Notes under the pieces: model-generated
Database searches by the model: none
Seen by the model: the letters and a program-made list of their open reading frames with translations, nothing else
What the model was told of the DNA's origin: nothing
Position numbers and translations under genes: made by a program
Source of the DNA: DATAFF01 sp036257595
GTDB lineage: Bacteria > Pseudomonadota > Alphaproteobacteria > Rhizobiales > Aestuariivirgaceae
Assembly (NCBI GenBank): GCA_036257595.1
Contig: DATAFF010000067.1
Span: 1-48,852 of the forward strand
Direction: 5' to 3'
Length of the DNA: 48,852 nucleotides
Shown: positions 24,515 through 32,412 of the stretch, piece after piece
Layout: the number at the start of each line of letters is the position of its first letter
Position numbering within the stretch: the first letter of the stretch is position 1

Positions 24515-25411
24515 ATGCCCGACAAATCGATCCTTCATATGATAACCCCGCTCAAGCTGATGAGCCCGTTCGATGTCAATATGGCAACCGATGCCGGCTA
24601 CGACATGATTGCCGTCTACACCAGCGTCGAGCTCAAGGATGTGCAGGGTCTCGTCCAGGACGCCATCTTCTCGCGCAATCCCAAACTGTCGGCGAGGACC
24701 GGTGTTTTCTTTGGCGGCCGCGACGCGATTGTCGCGCTCGACATGATCGACACCGCGAAGAAGTCGCTGGTCCCGCCATTCGAGCTGTCGATCTTTGCCG
24801 ATCCGGCGGGCTCGTTCACGACGGCGGCCGCCATGGTGGCCTGTGTCGAAAAGATCCTGAAGGAGAAGAAGAACCGGACGCTCTCCGGCATGAGCGTCGC
24901 GGTGTTCGGCGCCACCGGGGTCGTCGGCTTCTCGGCAGCGGTCATCGCTGCCCTTCAGGGGGCGAAGGTCACGCTGGTCGGTTATGACGGACCCGATCGC
25001 GTCGTGCATTCGTCACGCGAGATCAAAGCGCGCTTCGGCGTCGACACCGCCGCGGCCGACGGCTCGAGCGAGGAAAAGAAGGAGGCCATTCTGGCCAAGA
25101 CCGAGATTGCGCTGTGCTGCGCCCGCGCCGGCATTCAGGTGCTGAGCCTCGCGCAGATCGGCAAGTCCAAGTCGCTGCAGGTGGTGGCCGATGTCAATGC
25201 CGTGCCGCCGCCCGGCGTGGAAGGGCTCGACCTCCATGCCGACGGCGTTCCGGTCAGCGGCACCAATGTTCTGGGGATCGGCCCGCTGGCCGTCGGCAAT
25301 GTGAAGTACCAGACCGAGTTCGGGCTCTTCCGCAAGATGATCGAGGCCCAGAAGCCGGTCTGCTTCGATTTCAGGGATGCATTCGAACTTGCCCGCACCC
25401 TTGCCAAATGA
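24515..25411 (+). CDS. mtdB: NAD(P)-dependent methylene-tetrahydromethanopterin dehydrogenase
   Basis: Oxidises methylene-H4MPT to methenyl-H4MPT with NAD or NADP after Fae captures formaldehyde. 298 residues; AAGGAG lies upstream of ATG 24515. N-terminal substrate domain (HMITPLKLMSPFDVNMATDAGYDM, FFGGRDAIVALDM), Rossmann segment AVFGATGVVGFSAAVIAALQGA from about residue 129, and C-terminal DVNAVPPPGVEGLDLHADG. The spectrum (NAD plus NADP) is known for MtdB, not visible here. The end overlaps the start of the ATP-grasp-Mch frame by 35 bases. Confidence 0.96.
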   Translation: MPDKSILHMITPLKLMSPFDVNMATDAGYDMIAVYTSVELKDVQGLVQDAIFSRNPKLSARTGVFFGGRDAIVALDMIDTAKKSLVPPFELSIFADPAGSFTTAAAMVACVEKILKEKKNRTLSGMSVAVFGATGVVGFSAAVIAALQGAKVTLVGYDGPDRVVHSSREIKARFGVDTAAADGSSEEKKEAILAKTEIALCCARAGIQVLSLAQIGKSKSLQVVADVNAVPPPGVEGLDLHADGVPVSGTNVLGIGPLAVGNVKYQTEFGLFRKMIEAQKPVCFDFRDAFELARTLAK

Positions 25412-27470
25412 CGGGCCGGCGGTCCTGATCGCGTCGCTGTCCGGACGAGCGCTCGCGCAAGCGGCGGTGCGTTCGCGCTACCGCCCGCTGGTCGCCGATC
25501 TCTTCGCCGATCTCGACACATGCCGGCTGGCAGAGGCGGTGGTGCGGGTCGAAGGCAGCATCGAGGAGGGCTTCGATGCAGCGAGCTTGCGGGCAGCGCT
25601 GCGTCGGCTCGGGCAGTCCCGGCCAGTGGCCGGCCTGGTCTATGGCAGCGGCTTCGAGGCGCATCCGCAGCTCCTCGCCGCCATCGGCGATGCGTCGGCG
25701 CTTCTCGGAAATCGTCCCGAAACGGTGCAGCGCCTCAAAGACCCGGTGCAGTTCGCCGCACTCTGCGACAGTCTCGGCATCGATCATCCGGCGATCGCAC
25801 TGACGCCGCCGGGCGGAGCCGATCGCTGGCTGCGCAAGCGGCGCGGCGCCAGCGGCGGCCAGCATGTGAGCTGGAGCAGGGCGCCGGACAGCGCCTGCTA
25901 TTGGCAGGCTTATATCGAAGGCCGGCCCTTGTCGCTGTCCTTTCTGGCCGATGGCAGGCGGGCGCTGGTGCTGGCAGCGACCGAGCAGTGGCCCGATCCT
26001 TCGCCAGCGAGCCCCTTTCGGTTCGGCGGGTTGGCGCGGCCTGCCGGCCTTGCCGAAAGCCGCGAACGGCAGCTCGGTGCAGTCGTGGCGCGGATTGTCG
26101 AGGCGATCGGAATGGTCGGGCTCAACAGTGCCGATTTTCTTGTCGGAGACAATGAGTTCAGCCTGCTCGAGATCAATCCGCGACCTGGTGCCGCGCTCGA
26201 TGTTCTCGATGATCGCGATGGCCAGATGTTTCATTGGCATGTCGAATCCTGTCGCGGGCGGCTGCCCGACCGGCCGGCGCGTTTCCAGGGTGCAGCGGCA
26301 GCCCGTATCGTCTATGTGCGCGACACGATCCCGGCGATGCCGGCGATCGCCTGGCCGGACTGGACTGCCGACCGGCAGCCACCCGGCACGGTGGTGCCAG
26401 CCGGCGCACCGCTCTGCACCGTCATTGCAACAACACAGACCGATGTGAGATCGGCAATCAGGCTCGTGGAGGAAAGGGCGACTGCCATGCGTGAAGAGAC
26501 TAAAACCAAAGCCGCTGCTGCTCGCCAGCCGAGCGTCAACGAGGCCGCGGGACGCATGGTCGCGCGGATGGTCGCCAAGGCGGCGGCGCTGCGCGTCGCT
26601 CCCTCGCGCGGTCCGGCTGGCGAGCTGCTGATCGATTGCGGCACCAAGGCCGCCGGTGGCATCGCCGCCGGCCTGTGGCTCGGGGCGATCTGCATGGGCG
26701 GCCTCGGGCGGATCACGGTCGGGCCCGATTCCACCTATCCGAACTGGCCGTTCTCGATCACCGTTCGCTCCTCGCAACCGGTCATCGCCTGCCTTGGCAG
26801 CCAATATGCCGGATGGAAGCTCGAGCGGGACGGCTTCATGGCGATGGGGTCGGGGCCCGCCCGGGCGCTCGCCAGGGTCGAGGAGATCTATCATGACATC
26901 GGCTATGCCGATGACAGCGAAACCGCAACGCTGGTGCTCGAATCCGAGGGGCCGCCGCCTCCTGCCGTCGTCGCGCATGTGGCGGAGGCCTGTGGAGTCG
27001 CGCCGTCGGCCCTCAACATTCTCTATGCACCGACTCGCAGCCAGGCCGGCAGCGTCCAGATCGTCGCCCGCTCGCTCGAGGTCGCCCTTCACAAAGCGCA
27101 TGCGGTGGCGTTTCCGCTCGAGCGCATCACCGACGGCATGGCCACCGCCCCCTTTGCGCCGCCCCATCCCGATTTCCTGCAGGCGCTCGGCCGTACCAAT
27201 GACGCCATCATCTATGGCGGGCGGGTTTGGCTGTTCGTGACCGGCCCGGCGGAGGATGCCAAAGCCCTCGCCGAGAAGCTCCCCTCCAGCAACTCCCGCG
27301 ATCATGGGCGGCCTTTCGCCGAGATCTTCCGCAAGTTCAATGGCGATTTCTATGCCATCGATCCCATGCTGTTCAGCCCGGCCGAAGTGGTGGTCACCGC
27401 CGTGGACAGCGGCCAGAGCTTCCGTGCCGGCCGGGTCGACAGAGAGCTGCTCGATGCCTCCTTCGGCTGA
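25377..27470 (+). CDS. In-frame fusion: ATP-grasp protein (Orf5/MfnD-like) plus methenyl-H4MPT cyclohydrolase
   Basis: A single 697-codon frame with no internal stop. Residues 1-370 are an ATP-grasp protein like Orf5 of the methylotroph C1 island (PAVLIASLSGRALAQAAVRSRY, VYGSGFEAHPQLL, KRRGASGGQHV, WQAYIEGRPLSLSFL, Mg/ATP motif EFSLLEINPRPGAALDVL). Archaeal relatives include the tyramine-glutamate ligase MfnD, so methylofuran assembly is a reasonable role. Residues 371-697 are complete Mch. The two are normally separate genes. The exact start is uncertain: ATG 25377 or a following TTG, since homologues begin just before PAVLIASLS. An internal start for Mch exists, so either one fused protein or two products may be made. 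Confidence 0.85.
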   Translation: MHSNLPAPLPNDGPAVLIASLSGRALAQAAVRSRYRPLVADLFADLDTCRLAEAVVRVEGSIEEGFDAASLRAALRRLGQSRPVAGLVYGSGFEAHPQLLAAIGDASALLGNRPETVQRLKDPVQFAALCDSLGIDHPAIALTPPGGADRWLRKRRGASGGQHVSWSRAPDSACYWQAYIEGRPLSLSFLADGRRALVLAATEQWPDPSPASPFRFGGLARPAGLAESRERQLGAVVARIVEAIGMVGLNSADFLVGDNEFSLLEINPRPGAALDVLDDRDGQMFHWHVESCRGRLPDRPARFQGAAAARIVYVRDTIPAMPAIAWPDWTADRQPPGTVVPAGAPLCTVIATTQTDVRSAIRLVEERATAMREETKTKAAAARQPSVNEAAGRMVARMVAKAAALRVAPSRGPAGELLIDCGTKAAGGIAAGLWLGAICMGGLGRITVGPDSTYPNWPFSITVRSSQPVIACLGSQYAGWKLERDGFMAMGSGPARALARVEEIYHDIGYADDSETATLVLESEGPPPPAVVAHVAEACGVAPSALNILYAPTRSQAGSVQIVARSLEVALHKAHAVAFPLERITDGMATAPFAPPHPDFLQALGRTNDAIIYGGRVWLFVTGPAEDAKALAEKLPSSNSRDHGRPFAEIFRKFNGDFYAIDPMLFSPAEVVVTAVDSGQSFRAGRVDRELLDASFG
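26468..26489 (+). promoter_or_regulatory. Internal ribosome-binding site and start for Mch
   Basis: GGAGGA (26468-26473) runs on into AAAGGG, 8-13 bases before an ATG (26487) that coincides with the expected N terminus of Mch. It suggests re-initiation or independent translation inside the fused frame. This site decides whether Mch also exists unfused. Confidence 0.5.
26487..27470 (+). CDS. mch: Methenyl-tetrahydromethanopterin cyclohydrolase (alternative separate product)
   Basis: Interconverts methenyl-H4MPT and formyl-H4MPT between MtdB and Fhc. Read from the internal ATG 26487 the product is 327 residues, about the normal length of bacterial Mch. GGAGGAAAGGG at 26468-26478 could serve as ribosome-binding site. 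Family segments: AGELLIDCGTKAAGGIAAGLWLGAICMGGLG, PNWPFSITVRSSQPVIACLGSQYAGW, FMAMGSGPARAL, FGRTNDAIIYGG-like LGRTNDAIIYGGRVWLFV, HGRPFAEIF and DFYAIDPMLFSPAEVVV. It is in the same frame as the upstream ATP-grasp domain. The stop overlaps the next gene by 17 bases. Confidence 0.88.
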   Translation: MREETKTKAAAARQPSVNEAAGRMVARMVAKAAALRVAPSRGPAGELLIDCGTKAAGGIAAGLWLGAICMGGLGRITVGPDSTYPNWPFSITVRSSQPVIACLGSQYAGWKLERDGFMAMGSGPARALARVEEIYHDIGYADDSETATLVLESEGPPPPAVVAHVAEACGVAPSALNILYAPTRSQAGSVQIVARSLEVALHKAHAVAFPLERITDGMATAPFAPPHPDFLQALGRTNDAIIYGGRVWLFVTGPAEDAKALAEKLPSSNSRDHGRPFAEIFRKFNGDFYAIDPMLFSPAEVVVTAVDSGQSFRAGRVDRELLDASFG

Positions 27471-28401
27471 GAGGGTGCTGCGCCTGGTCGAGGCTGGGCG
27501 GCCGCGCGTCGCGATCTTCAGCGAGCAGCGGGACTGGCATGCGCGCCGGATTGCCCGTCACCTCACGGCGATGGGCGCCGAGCCGCGCCTCGTCCATCTC
27601 GCCAAATGCCAGTTCACATCGGCCGCACCATCGGGTATCGCCATCCCCGGCTTCCGGCGCAACCTGCCCGACGCCTGTATCGTCCGCTCCGTTCCGGGCG
27701 GGAGTTTCGAGGCGGTGACGCGTCGTCTCGGCATCCTTCATGCTCTGCGAGAGCTTGGCGTCGTGGTGTGGAACGATGCCCGGGTGATCGAGCGCTGCGT
27801 CGACAAATCGACCACCACATTTCTGATGCAGCGGGCGGGAATTGCCGTGCCGAGGACCTGGACCGTGGAGAACAAGGACAGAGCCGTTGCCATCGCAAGC
27901 CGCGAATTGCGCCGCGGCCCGCTCGTGGTGAAGCCGCTGTTCGGCTCGCAGGGACGGGGCTTGCGTCTTGTCGCCAGCCTCGAAGAGCTGCCCGAGCCCG
28001 AGGAGGTCGACGGTGTCTATTATCTCCAGCGCTTCATGGGCGTGGAGGGCGATAAAGGATTTCACGACTTCCGCATCTTCGTGGTGAATGGCACCCCGGT
28101 TGCGGGGATGACCCGGCACGGTGCAAGCTGGATCACCAATGTCAAGCAGGGCGGCAGGCCGGAGCCCCTGGGCAGGGACCGCCAGTTGGAGGAACTGTCG
28201 GTCCGTGCTGCGAAAGCCGTCGCCGCCGATTTCTGCGGTGTCGATTTGCTGCGTGGCGCGAACGGCGAGACGGTGGTGCTCGAGGTCAACAGCATGCCGG
28301 CGTGGAGCGGACTGCAGAAGGTGAGCACCGTCGATATTGCCGAGGTGCTGGCCCGCGAGGTGCTTGGTGCTCTCGAGGGTCGACGCGGGCTTAGAGCATG
28401 A
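27454..28401 (+). CDS. RimK/MptN-like ATP-grasp ligase (Orf7 of the C1 island)
   Basis: 315 residues from ATG 27454, overlapping the end of mch by 17 bases. ATP-grasp features: NDARVIERCVDKSTTTFLMQRAGIAVPRTWTV, GPLVVKPLFGSQGRGLRLV, YYLQRFMGVEG, FHDFRIFVVNGTPVAGMTRHGASWITNVKQGG, and the metal site ETVVLEVNSMPAWSGLQ. This is the RimK group adding glutamate to an acceptor. In archaea MptN adds glutamate to H4MPT; methylofuran and dephospho-H4MPT tailoring are both possible here. Which acceptor is used cannot be told from sequence. Overlaps the next gene by 4 bases. Confidence 0.85.
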   Translation: MPPSAERVLRLVEAGRPRVAIFSEQRDWHARRIARHLTAMGAEPRLVHLAKCQFTSAAPSGIAIPGFRRNLPDACIVRSVPGGSFEAVTRRLGILHALRELGVVVWNDARVIERCVDKSTTTFLMQRAGIAVPRTWTVENKDRAVAIASRELRRGPLVVKPLFGSQGRGLRLVASLEELPEPEEVDGVYYLQRFMGVEGDKGFHDFRIFVVNGTPVAGMTRHGASWITNVKQGGRPEPLGRDRQLEELSVRAAKAVAADFCGVDLLRGANGETVVLEVNSMPAWSGLQKVSTVDIAEVLAREVLGALEGRRGLRA

Positions 28402-29264
28402 CGATCCTCCGCGACCAGATCGCCAAGGCCTATATCGATGCCTGCGTTGCCGAGCTCGGTGCACCGAAGCCAGGCAATGTCCATGTGTTCGCCGGCGGCC
28501 ACGACATGGAGGCGGCGCATTTCCTTGCTGCTGCCCGAGCCTCGGCCAATCCGTTGACCGAGCCGAGACAGCCGGTCGGGATGAGAATCTTCAACGCTGT
28601 CGAAGCCAGCATGAAGGTCGCTCTCACCAACACCAATCTTGGAATCGTTCTGCTTTGTGCGCCGCTCGCCGCTGCAGCCGAACAGCAAGGGAAGAAGTTC
28701 AGGGACGCTCTGCGCCGCGTGCTCGACGGCCTCGACCGGCAGGATGCCTCCTATGCCTTTCGTGCCATTGTCCTAGCCGGCCCGGGCGGCATGGGCACCG
28801 AGGCGGTCAACGACATACGCAGCGAGCCCGGTTGCACGTTGCGTGCGGCCATGGCCCAAGCCGAGCATCGCGACAGGATCGCCAGGGCCTATGTGACGAC
28901 TTTCGAGGACATCTGGTCGCTTGGCCTGCCGGCCTTGGCCAGGGCGGAAGCCGATCAGCTGACTGATTGGTGGCCCGTTATTGCCGTCTATCTCGAATAT
29001 CTGGCGGCCTTCCCGGATAGCCATATCGTGCGGAAATGGGGAAGAACCGAGGCAGAATGGGTGCAGAAGGCGGCCAGCGCTCTTCTGGCGCAGCAGCGCC
29101 TGGATCGCATGGATCAAACGGCATTGCTGCAGCAACTCCTTGCCCTTGATCGCCGCATCAAGACGCGGGGACTCAACCCCGGCACGAGTGCGGATCTCAC
29201 CGTTGCAACAATATTTGCCGCTCGCCTGCTGACCATCTTGCGCAATTTACCTGACAGTGGTTGA
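28398..29264 (+). CDS. CitG-like (triphosphoribosyl-dephospho-CoA synthase family) protein of the C1 island
   Basis: 288-residue all-helical protein. The family signature APKPGNVHVFAGGHDMEAAHFL appears near the N terminus, NTNLGIVLLCAPLA in the middle and TRGLNPGTSADLTVATIFAARL near the C terminus, as in CitG/MdcB enzymes that attach ribosyl groups to dephospho-CoA. No citrate or malonate decarboxylase genes are nearby. It is sandwiched between Orf7-like and fae, so a ribosyl/phosphoribosyl step of H4MPT side-chain synthesis is the likely context (inference). ATG shares bases with the previous stop. Confidence 0.82.
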   Translation: MTILRDQIAKAYIDACVAELGAPKPGNVHVFAGGHDMEAAHFLAAARASANPLTEPRQPVGMRIFNAVEASMKVALTNTNLGIVLLCAPLAAAAEQQGKKFRDALRRVLDGLDRQDASYAFRAIVLAGPGGMGTEAVNDIRSEPGCTLRAAMAQAEHRDRIARAYVTTFEDIWSLGLPALARAEADQLTDWWPVIAVYLEYLAAFPDSHIVRKWGRTEAEWVQKAASALLAQQRLDRMDQTALLQQLLALDRRIKTRGLNPGTSADLTVATIFAARLLTILRNLPDSG

Positions 29265-29407
29265 GTTCTCGGGCGGGGCGACGCTCCGCGGCTATCTGGC
29301 CAACCGGTCCGGCCTCGTCGGATGCAGAAACAAGGATAGACGATCAGCCGGTGCTGTCGGCGGGCGGCTCGGCACAATTCGGCAGATGCGATTCAAGGGA
29401 GAAGCAA

Positions 29408-29914
29408 ATGGCCAAGGTCACCAAAGTCTGTGTGGGCGAGTCGCTGGTCGGCGACGGGAACGAAGTCGCTCACGTCGACCTCTTGATCGGTCCGCGCGGC
29501 AGCGCGGTCGAAACAGCGTTTTGCAACAGCCTGACCAACAACAAGGATGGGTTCACCACGCTGCTTGCAGTGATCGCGCCCAACCTCGCGACTAAACCCA
29601 ACACCGTCTTGTTCAACAAGGTCACGATCAAGGGTGCCAAGCAGGCGGTGCAGATGTTCGGTCCGGCCCAGTATGGCGTCGCCAAGGCCGTTGCCGACTC
29701 GGTCGCCGAAGGTGTCATCCCGGCGGCCGAGGCCGACGATCTGTTCATCTGCGTCGGTGTGTTCATCCATTGGGAAGCCAACGACGACAAGAAGATCCAG
29801 GACTACAATTATCGCGCCACCAAGGAAGCGCTGGCGCGCGCCGTCAATGGCGAGCCCAAGGCCAATGACGTCGTCAAGAAGAAGGACACCGCCAAGCACC
29901 CGTTCGGCGCTTAG
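29408..29914 (+). CDS. fae: Formaldehyde-activating enzyme
   Basis: Catalyses condensation of formaldehyde with H4MPT to methylene-H4MPT, the entry point of the pathway, in the cytoplasm. 168 residues from ATG 29408, with AAGGGAGAAG upstream; the open frame extends 5' but without homology. The catalytic-type His22 is in NEVAHVDLLIGPRG. Strong family matches: NKDGFTTLLAVIAPNLATKPNTVLFNKVTI, AVQMFGPAQYGVAKAVAD, GVFIHWEANDDKKI, NYRATKEALARAVNGEPKA. A 143-base gap before it and a terminator after it suggest it can be transcribed separately at high level. Confidence 0.97.
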   Translation: MAKVTKVCVGESLVGDGNEVAHVDLLIGPRGSAVETAFCNSLTNNKDGFTTLLAVIAPNLATKPNTVLFNKVTIKGAKQAVQMFGPAQYGVAKAVADSVAEGVIPAAEADDLFICVGVFIHWEANDDKKIQDYNYRATKEALARAVNGEPKANDVVKKKDTAKHPFGA

Positions 29915-30014
29915 GAGGGAAACCACCGCGGGGAGAACAAGCCATCTGCTCAGCACGGTGGGCTCCTTCGTCGGTTGGCCGAAATGTTTGGTTTCAAGTA
30001 GCGATCAAGATCGG

Positions 30015-30036
30015 AAGGGGCCCTCGGCGGCCCCTT
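30015..30036. terminator. Terminator-like hairpin between fae and the HisA-like gene
   Basis: AAGGGGCC (30015-30022) and GGCCCCTT (30029-30036) form a perfect 8-bp stem with loop CTCGGC. It lies about 100 bases after fae and just beyond the end of the convergent HisA-like gene. The A/T ends on both strands suggest bidirectional use. Confidence 0.7.
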
Positions 30037-30041
30037 CGCCA

Positions 30042-30740
30042 TTAGTGCGCGGGCGCGGCGTAGGTGGCCGTCCGGATCGCTCCCTGGTGAATGGCGGTCG
30101 CCACGAGGGCGCCGGCAACACCGCGCTTCAGCAACGCTGCGAGATCCTGCTCGTCGCGAACGCCGCCGGCGGCGAAGATCTTGCGCCCCGGCGCTTGTGT
30201 CACGATCTGAACCAGCCGGTCGAAATCAGGTCCAGCGCCGCTGCCGACCCGCGCCAGCGTCATCGCGATCACGCGCTTTGGCCAATGCTCCGGCCGGTCG
30301 ATCAGGTCCGTGGGTCCGATGAATTGGTCGCCGCGGAAATCGAGCGACAACAATGCCCGCGGATGATCCCGGAAGGCATCGAGCAGCCGATGATCGCCCT
30401 GCGATTCGCTGCCGATCACCAGATGCAGCCGCTCATGGCGAAGCAGCGCCTCGGCAGCGGCAGGCGAGGCGATTCCGGCATCCACCCAGAATTCGAGCAT
30501 CGGGAAGTGATCGGCGAGGCTTTCGATCAGCGGGCTGAGGGCCCGCCCCGCCATGATGGCGTCGAGATCCGCCACATAGACCGCCCGGAAGGGCGCGACC
30601 GAAAGCAGCCCGGCAAGAACCGCTGCGGGCTCGGCCGATCGGCTGAGCGGCGTCTCGATCGGCGCATAGCTGCCCCGCTCGCCCCGGCGGGCATGGACCA
30701 CCAGCGCTCCTTTGAGGTCGATGACCGGCACGATCTGCAT
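30042..30740 (-). CDS. HisA/HisF-like TIM-barrel protein of the H4MPT/methylofuran cluster
   Basis: 232 residues, phosphate-binding TIM barrel. N terminus MQIVPVIDLKGALVVHARRGERGSYAP resembles HisA, with AVYVADLDAIMAG, LEFWVDAGIASPAAAEALL and a C-terminal FAAGGVRDEQDLAALLKRGVAGALVATAIHQG phosphate-gripping loop. No other his genes are present; HisA-like proteins of this type travel with fae/mfn genes in methylotrophs and methanogens. The reaction is unassigned here; an amino-sugar or furan phosphate intermediate is a guess. Divergent from the MfnF-like gene across 59 bases. Confidence 0.82.
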   Translation of the reverse strand: MQIVPVIDLKGALVVHARRGERGSYAPIETPLSRSAEPAAVLAGLLSVAPFRAVYVADLDAIMAGRALSPLIESLADHFPMLEFWVDAGIASPAAAEALLRHERLHLVIGSESQGDHRLLDAFRDHPRALLSLDFRGDQFIGPTDLIDRPEHWPKRVIAMTLARVGSGAGPDFDRLVQIVTQAPGRKIFAAGGVRDEQDLAALLKRGVAGALVATAIHQGAIRTATYAAPAH

Positions 30741-30799
30741 GATGTCGCCCCTGAGCCTGCTATCATCCGGTATAGCCGCGCCATTGCCCAGGAGGAAGC

Positions 30800-31831
30800 A
30801 TGAGCTTGATCATCGGATGGGACGTCGGAGGCGCACATCTCAAGGCCGCCCTGGTCGAGGACGGTCGGCTTGCCAAGGTCGTGCAGCTGCCGTGCGAATT
30901 GTGGCGCGGCATGGACCGGCTGGAGATCGCGCTCGACCAGGCGACGGCCAGGCTCGGTCATGCGCAATATCATGCCATCACCACCACCGGCGAGCTTGTC
31001 GACTACTTCCCCAACCGCCTCGAGGGTGTTGACCGCATCGTGACCGCGATGGCGCGCCGGCTCGGCGGGCAGCATCTCGTCTTCTATGCCGGCCCGCGGG
31101 GTTTCGTGACGGCGGAGCGCGAGCTGACATTCGCCGAGGACATCGCGTCCGCCAATTGGCACGCCACCGCCGCCCTGATTGCCAACCACCTTCCCGATGC
31201 GCTGTTGATCGATCTCGGCTCGACCACGACCGATATCGTGCCGATCCGCGGCGGCAGCGTCGCGGCGCGCGGCTTCAACGACCATGACCGGCTGGTGGCG
31301 GGCGAGCTGGTCTATATGGGACTGACCCGCACGCCGATCGCTTCGATCGCCGACCGGGTGCCGTTTCGCGGCAGCTGGGCAACCTTGATGAACGAGTATT
31401 TTGCCACCATTGCCGATGTCTGGCGGGTGCTCGATGCGCTGCCGTCCGATCTTGACCAGCATGCGACCGCCGACAACCGGCCCAAGGATCGCGAAGCCTC
31501 GATCGGCCGGCTGGCGCGCATGGTGGGGCTCGATGCCGCAGATGCCAATGACAGCGACTGGCTGGCGCTCGCATCCTGGCTCGCCGAGATAGAGATGCGG
31601 CGCATCGAGGATGGGCTCCATCTCGTGCAATCGGCCTGCGGCCTGCCTTTGGACGCCCCGGTGATCGCAGCCGGGGCAGGGCGGTTCGTTGTCGAGCGGA
31701 TCGCGGCGCGGCAGGGTCGACGCTCGATCGATTTCGCCTCGCTGATCGGCGGCACCGGCGAGACCGGCCGCTGGGCCAGCACCTGCGCGCCGGCCGTTGC
31801 CGTCGCACTGCTTTTGTCCGCGAGCCGCTAG
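30800..31831 (+). CDS. Hydantoinase/oxoprolinase-family protein of H4MPT-linked C1 pathway (MfnF-like)
   Basis: 343 residues; AGGAGGAAGC sits before ATG 30800. Actin/ASKHA-like fold signatures: IIGWDVGGAHLKAALVEDG at the N terminus, AITTTGELVDYFPNRLEGV, LLIDLGSTTTDIVPIRGG, and C-terminal APVIAAGAGRFVVERIA and RSIDFASLIGGTGETGRWASTCAPAVAVALL. Equivalent to an uncharacterised Orf of the methylotroph C1 island. As far as I recall, the archaeal relative MfnF joins the furan diphosphate to the (glutamyl)tyramine unit of methanofuran; by analogy this could join the furan to the Tyr/Glu part of methylofuran. Single plus-strand gene, converging on the DUF447 gene. Confidence 0.83.
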   Translation: MSLIIGWDVGGAHLKAALVEDGRLAKVVQLPCELWRGMDRLEIALDQATARLGHAQYHAITTTGELVDYFPNRLEGVDRIVTAMARRLGGQHLVFYAGPRGFVTAERELTFAEDIASANWHATAALIANHLPDALLIDLGSTTTDIVPIRGGSVAARGFNDHDRLVAGELVYMGLTRTPIASIADRVPFRGSWATLMNEYFATIADVWRVLDALPSDLDQHATADNRPKDREASIGRLARMVGLDAADANDSDWLALASWLAEIEMRRIEDGLHLVQSACGLPLDAPVIAAGAGRFVVERIAARQGRRSIDFASLIGGTGETGRWASTCAPAVAVALLLSASR

Positions 31832-31848
31832 ATCAGGCCCGTCATACC

Positions 31849-32412
31849 CTAGTCAGAGCCGTGGTGGGCCGCGATCCGCTCCATCAGCCAGTCCCAGGCT
31901 TGGCGCTCCTCGGGGCCGGCGGTCTTGTCGATGGCGATCTTGAGATAGTCGACCTCGCTCATGATCTTGGACCGCGGCAGCATGTGGAGGCGGCTCGTCA
32001 GAATTGCCGCCTCGACGACCGCCGCCTTGGCGCGGTTGAGGCCGCCAAAGAGCCGGTGGTTGTGCTCGGAGACGACCCGGCAGCGAAAACGGGGACGCTG
32101 GCTGTCCTCGGCGACGTCGACCACCGCAAGCTCGGCATGGGCGAGCGCCGCTTCGAGCCGCGGCACCGGAACGTCATTGGCCGGGCAGGTCGGCCAGTCG
32201 CGGCGGCCGGTCAGGCAGCCGGCAAAGATCCTGACGTCATCCGTCCAGTTGGCGATCGCATAGGGCACCTGGCGCAGATTCTCGAGAGTGGTCGACGGCC
32301 GGAACGGCGCGATGATCCAGTGGTCCTCGGCGGCAATCAGCCCGAGCGGCGCAATATGCACGACGCCGCCTGCGCCGATCGTGGTCACGATGCATTCGCG
32401 GATCATCGGCAT
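31849..32412 (-). CDS. DUF447 family protein (flavin-reductase-like split barrel)
   Basis: 187 residues. N-terminal part IRECIVTTIGAGGVVHIAPLGLIAAEDHWIIAPFRPSTTLENLRQVPYAIANWTDDVRIFA is typical of the DUF447/FMN-binding split-barrel family shared by methanogens and methylotrophs, with HNHRLFGGLNRAKAAVVEAAILTSRLHML following. Corresponds to Orf22 of the methylotroph C1 island. A flavin-dependent step in H4MPT or methylofuran biosynthesis is possible but not shown. Last gene of the minus-strand operon; its ATG abuts the preceding stop with a 1-base overlap. Confidence 0.82.
   Translation of the reverse strand: MPMIRECIVTTIGAGGVVHIAPLGLIAAEDHWIIAPFRPSTTLENLRQVPYAIANWTDDVRIFAGCLTGRRDWPTCPANDVPVPRLEAALAHAELAVVDVAEDSQRPRFRCRVVSEHNHRLFGGLNRAKAAVVEAAILTSRLHMLPRSKIMSEVDYLKIAIDKTAGPEERQAWDWLMERIAAHHGSD

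Noticed and set aside
25371..27305. 644-residue minus-strand open frame opposite the ATP-grasp/Mch gene
   Set aside because: Arg/His-rich composition without domain signatures; the plus-strand proteins are clear.
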